64,000 nt of DNA from Linanthus parryae (lineage: Eukaryota; Streptophyta; Magnoliopsida; Ericales; Polemoniaceae), in assembly GCA_023055425.1 (NCBI GenBank), contig JALGPY010000003.1, positions 53,739,891-53,803,890 of the forward strand, in the 5' to 3' direction. The position numbers and the translations under genes are program-made. This document shows, one piece after another, positions 44,580 through 55,967 of the stretch (positions within the stretch are counted from its first letter, which is position 1; the number at the start of each line of letters is the position of its first letter). The notes under the pieces were generated by a model. The model had not been told where the DNA came from. It saw only the letters and a program-made list of their open reading frames with translations, and made no database searches.

Positions 44580-45745
44580 GGATTTGTTGGTATGCTAGGA
44601 TGTGAATGACGTACATGGTTGTCCGGAAAAAAAAGTTCATGAGATAGTCAAAATATATCATGACAATCAAATATCCCGAATTTTAGAGTTGTTAGTAGTT
44701 AGTCCCACATCAATCAAATGAATCCTACTACTATTTGGTATAATGTGGTATGTTTATTTGACTGTGTGCCGAGCTTAGTAGCATGAGTTTGTAACCAAGC
44801 GGGGCATTAAAATGATTGAATCGGTGAATGGAACCTATGATAGTCCACCGCCTCCAACCCACTATGGGTTGTTAGCATTCCCAATTATTAAGGTTTACTG
44901 ACTCAGTCTCTTCCAATAAGAGACACCTGTACCGGCTTGAGAGGACCATTCAACCAAACAATCATTTTTTGCACGTCAAGCCATTTACGCTAAATTCTAC
45001 TACCTAGTATGTTCCATCTCTTTCTCTATAGTTTGATTTTATCACTATTTACTTGGTCACTTTGACCCGATGATTTAATTAGTAAAACGATAAAATCATA
45101 CTGTTGTAGAGTGAACTTTACTCTACAACAACGTGAAACAATTATCAACAAATTGTATCATTTTGCTATCTAAATCATTGGGTCAAAATGACATGTTACC
45201 GATAAAAAATCAAAATAGGGAGAAACAGAGAGATCATATGAAGTAAATAAACCACTCAATTGAAAGTAAGAAAAAACAGGAAAAATATGCTGGTACAAAT
45301 ACTATTACATTTAACAAATCTTTTCTACGAACTCGAAAACAGATAAAAAAATAGAGTTACACATGTTTTGAATAAAAGTGCTATATGTAAAATTTGTTTT
45401 AAAAAATAGTTGTCAAAAAGATATTCTTCTTAAATACTATGAGAGTCGGCACATCCATAATCAGTTGTGTTATTTGGGTTCGCGGTTTAGAGGTATGATA
45501 GACGATATACAAAAGCAACTAAACCAATCCAGCAAAACAGTAGTACTAGAAGCTATTACAACAAAAGTCAATTGTAATTTGTCATGTGAGTTTGTTAGAC
45601 TGTTAATGCCAGTAGACGCATCTTGTAATCTATGATGGATTCAACCCACCATGTGTCGTTCAAGCATTCCAATTAATGGTTTCCGTGACTTGGCCTCGAC
45701 CAATCAGAGATATCCCGAATCTTTACCGGCTTGAGAGGAGTATTT
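44580..45745 (+). repeat. R700 repeat, long variant
   Basis: Matches 53961-54520 plus 55019-55264: GTTAGTCCCACATCAATCAA, the tRNA-like block with GTTTGTAACCAAGCGGGGCA (about 44787), CTCTTCCAATAAGAGA, AATCATTTTTTGCAC and GTACTAGAAGCTATTACAAC. No gene. The family seems to have a short form (about 470 bp), a standard form (about 700 bp) and this longer form. Confidence 0.78.
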
Positions 45746-46275
45746 AGGGCTAGTTTGAGAATGTTGTGGCGGTGCTAGAAGCTGCTGTGAAATATTGATA
45801 TAGTAACTTTTTTGAGAAATTGTTTTTGTCGTCAACCGGGTTCGAACCCGGGATCTCGTGTAGGGGCTTCTAACGCTCTACCACTTGAGCTACAACCCCA
45901 TATAAAATGTTGTTTGATAAATATTACGTAAAAGCTGCTGTGAAATATTGATATAGTAATTTTGTGTTTGGTAAAATCAGCTGTGAACTTGTTGTGAGAT
46001 GGTAAAATGACAAAAATATATAACACGTGTCATTTTCGTAAAGATAATTATTGATTTTTAAAAATTGTAAGGTTAAAATCGGTTGTAGATAAATTAATAA
46101 AAATCACTTTCTAGAAAAGCATCTCCCCCCTTGCTTCCTGAAAACTGTTGTGGGACAGCAGGAAAAACTGTACAAAAAAGCAGAAATTATATTTTTACCA
46201 AACGCACTAAAACGGCTTCTGTTGTCGGAAAGCAGTTGTGCTGCCACCAGATGCATTCTCAAACAGGCTCTTTGT
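45746..46275. mobile_element. MITE with imperfect terminal inverted repeats
   Basis: About 530 bp. The left end GGCTAGTTTGAGAATG (45749) pairs with the right end CATTCTCAAACAGGCT (about 46253-46268), one mismatch. The ends resemble non-autonomous hAT MITEs. No coding frame. I could not see a clean 8-bp target duplication. A tRNA-derived SINE is nested in it at about 45813-45933. Confidence 0.6.
45813..45933 (-). mobile_element. tRNA-derived SINE-like insert
   Basis: On the minus strand, a tRNA-like head: GGGGTTGTAGCTCAAGTGG (A box; about 45898-45880) and GGGTTCGAACCCGG (B box; about 45850-45836). The anticodon arm and 3' acceptor do not pair, so it is not a working tRNA. A 32-base direct repeat (AGCTGCTGTGAAATATTGAT...) flanks it at 45780-45811 and 45933-45964, probably its target duplication. 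Confidence 0.62.
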
Positions 46276-46352
46276 ACCCGTCATTCTTTTACAGTTGTCA
46301 AAGTATTCCAACTACGTTTTAATAACTAGGTGAATTTTACGAGTCAAAAAAA

Positions 46353-46583
46353 TGAGAGACAAAACTGAATTGTGTTATTTTCATTTATCAGGCTGAGTAT
46401 TTATACAAAAGTGTTATTAACTACATACACTACATAAAGTGACTACATACAATGTATCTACAAGCTAGAGTAGGAAACAAGAAAATTACAACGTAATGAC
46501 TGATTGCATAAATCATGGAAGGGATAATGGTTGATGGCAAAAATCAGGGAAGAGATAATGTAAGATTATCTCATTCCTTAACA
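46353..46583 (-). repeat. copia-3 LTR remnant
   Basis: Begins on the minus strand with TGTTAAGGAATGAG at 46583, directly after a PPT-like CTTGTGGGGGCG (46595-46584). The other end is put at 46353 (TGAGAGAC on the plus strand) only because an LTR should end in CA. Confidence 0.5.
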
Positions 46584-47430
46584 CGCCCCCACAAGATGGA
46601 GGATCCGTCAGAGACTCCAATCTTGGAATCGCAGATGGATAATGGCGCGACCAAATTGTTTGGTGAGAGTATATGCGAGTTGCTGCCGAGTTAGAACGTG
46701 TCGCACGTGGAGTTTAGCAGATGCGACGAGGTCACGAAGAAGCAATCCAGGGTAACGTGCTTCATGCGAGAGTGAAAGCCCGTATTCTTGCATACATATG
46801 TGGAACTGAGATTGTCATAGAATAGCGTTGGCAAGCCAGTGAGAGGTATGTCAATTTCATGAAGTAAGAGTTGCACCCATAACAGTTCAGCTGTGGCATT
46901 CGCACGAACGCGATATTCAGCTTATGTTGACGAGTTCAAGACTGACTTCTGAAGTGCGGACTTCCAAGAATGATATTGGAGTCAGAAATAGTACACAGGC
47001 AATGGTGGAAGGTCCCATGGTCGAATTTCAACCCCAGTCTGCATCATTGAATGCTGAGAGCTCCTTGTGCGCCCGCGGTCGCAGATAACGGCCATGATAG
47101 ACATTGCCTTTGAGGTACCGAATAATGCGTTTAACTGTCATCCAATGCGAAGCAATTGATCCATGAAGAAACTGAGAGAGATGATTTACAGCAAACGAGA
47201 TATCAGGGCAAGTAAGCCTGAGATACTGCAAAAGTCAAAGTAAGCGACGGTAGTTAGAGAGATGACTGGTCAAGATACTACAAAAGTCCAAGTAAGCGAC
47301 GGTGATTCTGCAAAAATGGTCCATGAAAGAACTGAGAGGGCCAATTTTCAGCAAACGAGATATCAGGGCGAGTGAAGCTGAGATACTGCAAAAGTCCAAG
47401 TTAGGGACGGTGATTTTGCTTATTTTCGAT
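46584..47430 (-). pseudogene. copia-3 RT/RNase H remnant
   Basis: Minus-strand copia fragment from a different family than copia-1/2. 47231-47028 reads YLRLTCPDISFAVNHLSQFL and DADWG, the end of RT and start of RNase H; 46876-46690 reads LPTLFYDNLSSTYVCKN and FHSRMKHVTLD. Frameshifts and stops throughout. At 47235-47420 a block around AGATACTGCAAAAGTC and AAGCGACGGT is repeated two to three times, an internal duplication with no coding meaning. Confidence 0.82.
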
Positions 47431-48002
47431 GCATCGATGTCATGATCCAGAAAATGTCGTAAAATTGGTATTTTATACTGCATTACTCATTCATAAAGTG
47501 GAAATTACGTGTCGAAGAGAAGGCAAGCCAGCCTCCATTTGTTATTTGCCACCGATAACTGGCCATTCAGCAAGATTGTACAGAACATATAGTTATAATT
47601 TGGTATATTTACTTGGCATAATGCCGAGGTGAGCAGCATGAGCCTATAACCAAGCGGGGCATTAAAATGATTGAATCGATGGATGGATGGTAATTCCAAC
47701 CCATCACGGATTCTCAAAGCATTTCAAAACGACTAAACAAATTCAAAGTCTTTCTTTCCCATTCAACCAAAAAACAATTTTTGTAGTTGTCGAAACATTC
47801 TAACTAAAATAACAGCTTTTAGAGATGTTAGTAGAAGTCTTTAGCATTTTACCGGCTACAGAGAACCATTCAATTGAACAATCACTTTTTTGCACACTAA
47901 GCCACCGCTGCAAAATACTAAATACACCACTCATTTTGAAAAAAAAAACGTGTAAAATAAGCTAACGCTAATACTACTACATTGTACAAGTATATTGTAC
48001 GA
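47431..48002 (+). repeat. R700 repeat, rearranged
   Basis: From about 47600: GGCATAATGCCGAGG, CCTATAACCAAGCGGGGCAT, GTCGAAACATTCTAACT. The first 170 bases are unassigned. It breaks at 48002, where a different element begins. Confidence 0.72.
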
Positions 48003-48168
48003 CCAGGGCCGGCTGGACCATTAGGCAAGTTAATACGTTGCTTAGGGCCGCACATGGGGAGGGGGGCACCAAATTTTCAAAAAAGCAGTGATATATTTAT
48101 AAAGTTAGTTTATGAATACTCTAATATTGGTAAGGACAAAGATTTCCTCAATTAGATATATTCTAGTT
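48003..48168. other. Fragment of an unidentified, possibly hAT-like element
   Basis: Starts CAGGGCCGGCTGGACC, followed by TTGCTTAGGGCCGCA. The beginning resembles a DNA-transposon terminus, but only one end is visible. Confidence 0.3.
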
Positions 48169-49028
48169 CATAATAATTAAGAATCGACATTCATGAAAAC
48201 GTTATCTACGTATAATAATAAACTAGGGAAAACTAGTTCATAACCATACAACTTAGTGTAGGGTTTACGCTGCCATGACAATATTGAAAGAATTCATGAG
48301 TTTAGAGTACACAAACATGGAGATAAGAAACAAAGAGAAGAGAATTTTGACTAGCAATTGCCGTGTTCTCCGTCTTCTTCTTCGATCCCGACCTCGCTGC
48401 CTCAGTACTTCACGTCTCTCCCTTCGTCCGTCCTTCTGTGTTGTATATAAACCCTTCTCTGCTATGTCGCCTCCTGTTTATTCCCTTTTCCTTAGTTGAA
48501 TCAGCTGCCTCTGGGTGAAAATCCCGTAACAATGCTTTAGTGGGCCAAAACATGGCCTAAATTGCTTCAAAAGGGCCTCAAACTTGTCTCAAATTGCTAT
48601 TAAACCCCATGTATAACAAAACAGCCCCCAAATAATGTGTATAATGGTCAATCCGGTCCTCTGACAGCCCTGGAACAGCAGCACATTCAGTCCAGCAGTG
48701 CAAAACAACCTTGGTGCGCTTTAGCTTTATCTCGGATGTTTGCGTCAATTTTTTCGTGCACTTTATCCTTGCTCCTCGATTTGCAATTCCACGTCACCTG
48801 AATGAAATACAAAACAACTCAAAACACACAATCTCAAGTGAAATTGTTAGTAGTCCAATAAATGGGGTTAAAAGTAAATAAAATCACAGAAAACTGAGAT
48901 ATAAGCCTAACAAGACAATGCCTGCAAATATAAATATAATTTAGCTTTAAACGGCAAAAAATATTCCAAAACTCGGCAATTGTCACTCTTTATTGATGGT
49001 AAGAAAACTCTCTTCTAGAGAGTTAACA
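48169..49028 (-). repeat. Athila-D LTR fragment, reverse orientation
   Basis: Reverse complement of about 26426-27285, the first 860 bp of the Athila-D LTR, very similar. It ends at 49028 with the LTR start (TGTTAACTC on the minus strand), and R700 resumes with AGTTACACG. The rest of the LTR is missing at the 48169 side. Confidence 0.9.
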
Positions 49029-49795
49029 AGTTACACGTATCTGAAATTCAAATAGTATACCATGAGAACCTAGTACACAGAATTTGAGAGTTGTTTGCAG
49101 TTAGTCCCACATCAATCAAACTAATCAGACTATTACTAGTTATAATGTGGTACATTTACTAAGCATAATGCCGAGCTCAGTAGCATGAGCCTGTAACAAA
49201 GCGGGACATTAAAAAGATTGAATTGGTGGAGGTGGATGGTAATTCCAATATTTGTAAATATATTTATTTTTAAAAAAATAGAGCTTTCAAACAAGCATTC
49301 AGTCTTAAATATTATGAAAGTCAGTCCTTCATAATTACTGGTGTTATTAGTGTATGCCTGGTGTAGGAGTAGGATGTCCCCCAAGGGATGCTATGTAGCT
49401 ACGAATGTCTAAATTATTAAGAACTTTAAACTAGAACGCGGGAATTTAAGTTATGCGCTCTGAAAAAAAAGCAGCGAGGATATGCATGGAGTTACACGTA
49501 TCTGAAATTCAAATAGTATACCATGAGAACTTAGTACACACAATTTCAGAGTTGTTTCAAGTTAGTCCCACATCAGTCAAACTAATCCGACTATTACTAG
49601 TTATAATGTGGTACATTTACTTGCCATAATGCCGAGCTTTGTAGTATGAACATGTAACCATCAAGTGGGGCATTAACCCAACAAGTGTTGTCGCTACTAA
49701 TGTCGCTGCATTTCAAATTGACTAACAAATCCAATGTCCAATGTTGTTGCTGCATTTCAAATTGTTATAATCAGCCCATTTTATTCTGATAACTG
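49029..49795 (+). repeat. R700 repeats
   Basis: Two units about 460 bp apart (tRNA-like blocks near 49170 and 49630), each with GTTAGTCCCACATCA and TATAATGTGGTACATTTACT. The second is interrupted near 49740-49800 by the retroposon that follows. Confidence 0.85.
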
Positions 49796-50995
49796 ATAGT
49801 TCTCCCTCTCTCTAAAACAAAACGCTCCCCAGAGAAAACCCTAGCCCCTTCTTCCTCGGCGGCGGCGACTCCTCCTCCATGGGGCTCTCGCCCGCCACCC
49901 ACCTTCAGTGACCACCTTCGCCCCTCTTACCACGCCGCCACCCTCTTCTCAGCAATCGCCGCTCCCCACCGCTCCCCACCGCCCCTTCTTCCTCGGCGGT
50001 GGCGACTCCTCCTCCATGGGACTGTCGCTCGCCACCCACCTTCAGTAACCACCGTCGCCCCTCTGACCACACTGCCACCCTCTTCTCAGCAATCTCCGCT
50101 CCCCACCGACGCCATTCGAGCCTCTCCTATGCTCGTGTTGGCTTGCTCAGATCTGCGTAGCTCCGGCCTTCGGAGTTGGGAGCGCCCCTCTCCGACGTCC
50201 CAGGACTCCAATAAGGTCTTTCAACTACCCTAATTCCTCTCCCGCCGCCGCGCCGCTGCCTTATCCAGTTTCTCCGACGATCGTCTCCTCCTTGGGTGTC
50301 GCTGCCGCTCCAGGGCTCTGTCGCTGCCTTCCTCTCCGATGCTGCCTCCTTCCTTCCCCACAAGCCACCCCACTTTTCTCGGCTTCAACCCTAGGCATGG
50401 ACGCCCCTTCTCACTCCCCCCTTCCCCTGTTTTAGATCTGGCATTAGTGGCCTCCCCCCCCCCCCCTCCCCCGGTTGTGGGGCTGCTCCATCCCCCTCCC
50501 CCTTGACTAGGCCGGACCACGATCTGGTTAAGCCTCACGGAGTAGTCCCCTCACCGACGCCACTAATGCCGCGTCTACAACGGCTCTCCGGGAGATGACC
50601 AGGATGCGTCCATTTGACTCTCGGATCACCGATAATTGAGTCGGCTGGTGGTCCTTCGGCGATGCTTGGTGGTCTGGTTGCCTCGTGGCGTAGCCTCTGC
50701 AGCAGCCACCCTTATTCTAGGTTAAGGTGTGTCACTGTGTTTGGGCCATTTTGTTGGGCTTTCCTTTCGGTTCTCTGAGGTAATTAGAGGCTCTTGGGCT
50801 TTATTGGACTAGATTTCTTTGCATAGGGTAGTTTTTGGGGCCTTCGAGCTTTTATCCCAATAAATGAAGTCTGTTTTCAAGATGTAGCTTGTTTATCGTA
50901 GGAGTTTGGTTTTTTTTTCCTGTCTAGGGGTATGCACCTTTGTGTTGTGTACTCGTTTTATTAATGAATGATATCTTTCGTTGCTGGTGGAAAAA
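49796..50995 (+). mobile_element. L1-derived retroposon without ORFs
   Basis: A GC-rich leader (GAAAACCCTAGCC, then two 137-bp copies of a segment starting at about 49845 and 49982) leads to sequence that looks like an L1 3' end (TTTATTAATGAATGATATC, then GGTGGAAAAAAA at about 50990). No ORF1 or ORF2 lies between, so it looks like a deleted, non-autonomous L1 relative. The open frames on its minus strand are shadows of GC-rich sequence. Confidence 0.5.
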
Positions 50996-53900
50996 AAGGA
51001 ACGTTAAACTGGAACGCGGGAATTTAAATTAGAACGTGGAGCATTTAAATGATTGAATCGGTATGATTGAATCGCGGTATGGTAATTCCAACCCAACACG
51101 GGTTGTCAATGCATTTCAAATTGACTAACAAATCCAATTTCTTTCTTTACAATTCAACCAAACAATCACTTTTTGTAGTCGTCGAAGCATTCTAACTAAA
51201 ATAACAGTTTTCAGAGATGATAGTACTAGTCTTTAGCATTTTATCGGCTTCACCAAACTGCCACTTTTTGTTTGTCGAAGCATACTAACACAATTGCATG
51301 TGTTTCAATAAAAATAATATTTTTAAATACATTTATTTGAGAATATAGTTGTCCAACAAGCAATCGGTCTTAAATATTATAAGAGTCAGTCCTTCATAAT
51401 CACTGGTGTTAGTTTATGCCTTGTGTAGGAGTAGGATGTCCCCAAAAGGAATACTAGGTAGCTACAAATGTCTACATTATTAAGAACTTTGAACTAGAAC
51501 GCTGGAATTTAAATTAGAAAGCGGGGCATTAAAATGATTGAATCGGTATGATTGAATCGTTGTATGGTAATTCAACCCAACACTGGTTGTCAATGCATTT
51601 AAATTGACCAACAAATTCATTGTCTTTCTTTATCACTCAACCAATCACTTTTGTAGTTGTCAAAGCATTTTAATTAAAATAACAGTTTTCAAAGATGATA
51701 GTACTAGTCTTTAGCATTTTACCGGCTTCACCAAACTTTCACGTTTTGTTTGTCTAAGCATTCTAACAAAATTGCACGTGTTTCAATAAAATAATATTTT
51801 TAAATACATTTCTTTCAAAAATAGAGTTGTCAAAAAAGGAATCAGTCTTAAATATTATGAGAGTCAGTCTTTCATAATCAATTATGTTATTAGTGTATGC
51901 CTTGTGTAAGAGTAGGATGTCCCCAAAAGAAGTACTAAGTAGCTACAAATGTCTAAATTATTAAACTTTAAATTAGAACGCGGGAATTAAATTAGAACGC
52001 GTTCTGAAAACAAGCAGCGAGTATGTACATGGAGTTACACGTATCTGAAATTTCAATAGTATATCATGAGAACCTAGTACGTAAAATTTCAGAGTTGTTT
52101 GCATTTTTCCAACATCAGTCAAACTAATCCGACCATTACTAGTTATAATGTGGTACATTTACTTGCCATAATGTCTAGCTTAGTAACATGAGCATGTCAC
52201 CAAGCTGGGCATTAAATGATGATTTTTTTTTTTTTTTTGAGAAAATTAAATGATGAATCAGTATGATTGAATCGGTGTAGGTAATTCCAACCGAGCACGG
52301 GTTGTGAATGCATTTCATATTTGACAAACAAATCCAAAGTCTTTTTTTACCATTCAACCAAACAATCACTTTTTTAGTTGTCACAGCATTCTACTAAAAT
52401 AACAGTTTTCCGATATGATAGTACTAGTCTTCAGCATTTTACCAACTTCACCAAAACTGTCACTTTTGGTTTGTCGAAGCATTCTAACTAAATTGCATGT
52501 GTTTCAGTAAAAATAATATTTTAAGTACATTTATTTGAAAAATAGAGTTGTTAAACAAGCAATCAGTCTTAAATATTATGAGAATTAGTCCTTCATAATC
52601 ACTGGTGTTATTAGGGTATGCCTTGTGTAGGAGTAGGATGTCCCCAAAAGTAATAGGTAGCTACAAATGTCTAAATTATAAAAAACTCTAAACTAGGACG
52701 CGGGAATTGAAATTTGAACGCGTTCTGAAATCAAGCAGCGAGTATCTGCATGGAGTTACACGTATATGAAATTTTAATAGTATACCATGAGAACCTAGTA
52801 CGCAGAATTTCGGAGTTGTTTGTAATTAGTCCCACATCAGTCAAACTAATCAGACTATTACTAGTTATAATGTGGTACATTTACTTGACCCAATGCCGAG
52901 CTCAGTAGCAAGAGCCTGTAACCAAGCGGGGCATTAAAATGATTGAATCGGTGGATGGTAATTCCAACCCACCACGGGTTGTCAATGCATTTCAAAACGA
53001 CTAACAAATCCAAAGTCTTTCTTTACCATCCAACCAAACAATCACTTTTTGTAGTTCTCGAAGCATTCTAACTAAAATAATAGTTTGCAGAGATGATAGA
53101 GTTAGTCTTTAGCATTTTACTGTGTTCACCAAACTGTGTTTTTGTTTGACGAAGCATTCTAACTAAATTGCATGTGTTTCAATAAAAATAATATTTTTAA
53201 ATACATTGATTTGAAAAATAAAGTTGTCAAACAAACACTCTGTCTTAAATATTATGACAGTCAGCCCTTCATAATCACTGGTGTTATTAGTGTATGCCTT
53301 GTGTAGGAGTAGGAAGTCCCCAAAAGAGATATACTATGTAGCTACGAATGTCTAAATTACTAAGAACTTTAAACTAGAACGCGGGAATTTAAATTAGAAC
53401 ATGTCCCGAAAACAAGCAGCGAGTATGTGCATGGAGTTACACATATCTGCAATTCAAATAGTATACCATAAGAACCTAGTACGCAGAATTTTAGAGTTGT
53501 TTTAATTAGACCCACATCAGTGAAACTAATCAAACTATTGCAAGTTATAATGTGGTACATTCACTTGACATAATGCCGAGCTCAGTAGCACGAGCCTGTA
53601 ACCAAGCGGGTTCCAACCCACCACGATTAACAAGTCAATGCATTTCAAAACGACTAACAAATCCAAAGTCTATCTTTACCATTCAACCAAACTATCAGTT
53701 TTTTTAGTTGTGGAAGCATTCTAATTATTTACCATTCAACCAAACAATCACTTTTTGTAGTTGTTGAAGCATTCTAACTAAAATAACAATTTTCAGAGAT
53801 GATAGTATTACTCATTAGCATTTTACCTGCTTCAACAAACTGTCACTTTTTTTGGAAGCATTCTAACTAAATTGCATGTGTTTCAATAAAAATAATATTT

Positions 53901-54520
53901 TTAACTAAAAGTGTACTTACGTGAGATAGTCAAAGTGTACGATAATAAAAAAATACGCCGTTTAGAGTTGTTAGTAATTAGTCCCACATCAATTAAACGA
54001 ATCATACTACTTGCAATAATGTTGTATGTTTGCTTTGCTTAATGCCGAGCTCAGTAACATGAGCTTGTAACCAAGCGGGGCTTAGCATCCCAATTACCAT
54101 AAGGTTTACTGACTTTGTCTCTTCCAATAAGAGATACCCCTAAGTCTTTACTGGCTTGAGAGGACCATTCCACCAGACAATCATTTTTTGCACATGAAGA
54201 CACTAACGCTAAATGCTAAATAAACCACTCATTCGAACGAAAGAAAACCGAGTAAAATATGCTAATACAAAAAACTACTGCATAGAACAAATCTTTTCTA
54301 CGACTAAATACTCGAAAACATGAAAAAACTAGAGTTGCACATGTTTTTGAATAAAATGCTATACTTAAATAAATTCTGTTTAAAATACAGTTGTTAGAAA
54401 TTATTCCGTATTAAATGTTATGAGAGTCGGCACATCCATAAATAGTGGTGTTATTTGTGTACGGCGTTTTAGAGGTACAATGAATGATATGTAAAAGCAA
54501 CAAAACCAATCAGGTGAAAC
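50996..54520 (+). repeat. R700 tandem array
   Basis: Head-to-tail diverged units. The marker CCTTGTGTAGGAGTAGG recurs near 51419, 51900, 52621 and 53297 (spacing 481, 721, 676); the tRNA-like block recurs near 52170, 52893, 53575 and 54045. Units carry GTTAGTCCCACATCAGTCAA, GAAGCATTCTAACTAAA twice, and GTGTTTCAATAAAAATAATA. No gene. The last unit is the long variant and is cut at 54520 by the hAT MITE. Confidence 0.9.
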
Positions 54521-55018
54521 TAGGGGTGCACAAGAATCCGTCAATTCGCACCGATCCGCAACTCCGTCCGATCCGTGACGGATTGGGTCCAAACCTATCC
54601 GTGAAGGATCGGACTAGGATCAAGAAATATAAATCCGATCCGATCCGTCAATCCGTTTGATCCGTTTATACTTATTATTATGTTATTTTTACTACTTTCA
54701 TCAATATGATTTGTTATAATGGTAACTTTAACTTAGTAATGTCATTACTTATCAATATTGTGTTGAATAAAATTGATTTTTGATGATATAAAGAGGAAGA
54801 TATTTCGTAAGTTAACTAAAAATTATACTACATAATAATTTTATAATAGTGTTTACTTTGTTAGTTGAACATATTTTGAAATATTTGCGATTCGCGGATT
54901 AATCCGGTCCGATCCGCGAAACCGTGGATCCGATTGGATCCGATGTTTCGATCCGTAAACCGGCGGATCGGATTTATTAAACCTCAATCCGAACCGATCC
55001 GATCCGTGTACACCCCTA
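54521..55018. mobile_element. hAT MITE with perfect 8-bp target duplication
   Basis: 498 bp with ends TAGGGGTGCACA and TGTACACCCCTA, flanked on both sides by GGTGAAAC (54513-54520 and 55019-55026). Eight-base duplications and TAGGG ends mark hAT elements. Subterminal regions are crowded with GATCCG motifs. No coding frame. Part of it (54567-55018) recurs at 58819-59267. Confidence 0.92.
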
Positions 55019-55264
55019 GGTGAAACAGTACTAGAAGCTATTACAACAACAGTCGGTTGTAATTAGTCATGAGTTTGTTAAGAGTGTTAATGCCAATAGA
55101 CGCATGTTATAATCTATGATGGATCAACGCACCATGGGTTGCCGAAGAATTCCAGATCATGGTTACGGTGATATCAGTCTATTCCAATAAGAGATACCCC
55201 GAGTCTTTAGAGGACCGTTTACCAAACAGTCACTTTTATACAGTTGTCGACAGTATTCTAAGAT
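55019..55264 (+). repeat. R700 long-variant end (target of the hAT element)
   Basis: Continues the unit interrupted by the MITE: GTACTAGAAGCTATTACAAC to GTATTCTAAGAT. Repeated at 59268-59517, where the site is free of the hAT element. Confidence 0.88.
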
Positions 55265-55476
55265 TAGGGGTGCGATTTCGGTTCAACCGAACCGGAACCG
55301 AACCGACTGAAGCCGGAACCGGTCGGTTTCGGTTCGGTTCAGCGGTTCCAATGCTGTGTTCGGTTCGGTTGAACCGGAACCGGTATTTTTGATCCGCTAG
55401 AACCGAACCCGAACCGTTAACCGGAACCGGATCCTTCACCCGTTCGGTTTCGGTTCGGTTCGGTTCCGGAACCGGT

Positions 55477-55479
<3 letters not shown>

Positions 55480-55553
<74 letters not shown>
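55480..55553. repeat. (TA)n microsatellite
   Basis: About 37 uninterrupted TA dinucleotides inside the hAT left subterminal region. Likely variable in length. Confidence 0.97.
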
Positions 55554-55556
<3 letters not shown>

Positions 55557-55605
55557 GTTGATATTTTAATTGTTGTAGTATTAATTAATAAGTATTAATT
55601 AACAA

Positions 55606-55668
55606 AGTTAGGGTTAGGGTTCATTAATAAAATTAGGGTTAGGGTTAGGGACTTAGGGTTTAGGGAAT
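55606..55668. repeat. Telomere-like short repeats
   Basis: TTAGGG/TTTAGGG units in two short groups (GTTAGGGTTAGGGTT, then TTAGGGTTAGGGTTAGGG and TTTAGGG) downstream of the transposase gene. Too short and impure for a telomere. Confidence 0.8.
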
Positions 55669-55967
55669 GTTTAATTAATTAATACTAGATTTTTTTGAAT
55701 GTACAAATGTAATGTACTTAAACTTGACAAAAATTGACAAATATTTAAAAAAACATCAAAACTTGACAAATATTGAAAAAAACCAAGTAAACTTTTATTA
55801 TTGATTAAAAGTTAAAACATCAAATGTTAGAAAAAATTGCATCACTATAGTTTAAGTACATCCCAACTAGGTTGGCACCTACTTAACTAACAATCATTTG
55901 CATTTTTTCTAACTTACATACAAACTTATTGAAACTAACAAAAATACCCAATAATAGTCTTCATTTT

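Noticed and set aside
45830..45900. Candidate functional tRNA gene on the minus strand
   Set aside because: A and B boxes are good but the acceptor ends and anticodon stem do not pair; treated as a SINE head.
50127..50538. Gly/Arg-rich minus-strand frames in the L1-derived retroposon
   Set aside because: Complement of a C/T-rich leader; both frames overlap and carry no domain.
55159..55439. Frames made of Arg/Asn/Pro repeats at the hAT ends (also 58641-58904)
   Set aside because: Translations of the CGGTTCGGTT subterminal repeats.
55606..55668. Telomere-like TTAGGG/TTTAGGG units
   Set aside because: Only about ten imperfect units inside a hAT element; no long array, so not a telomere or clear interstitial telomere site.
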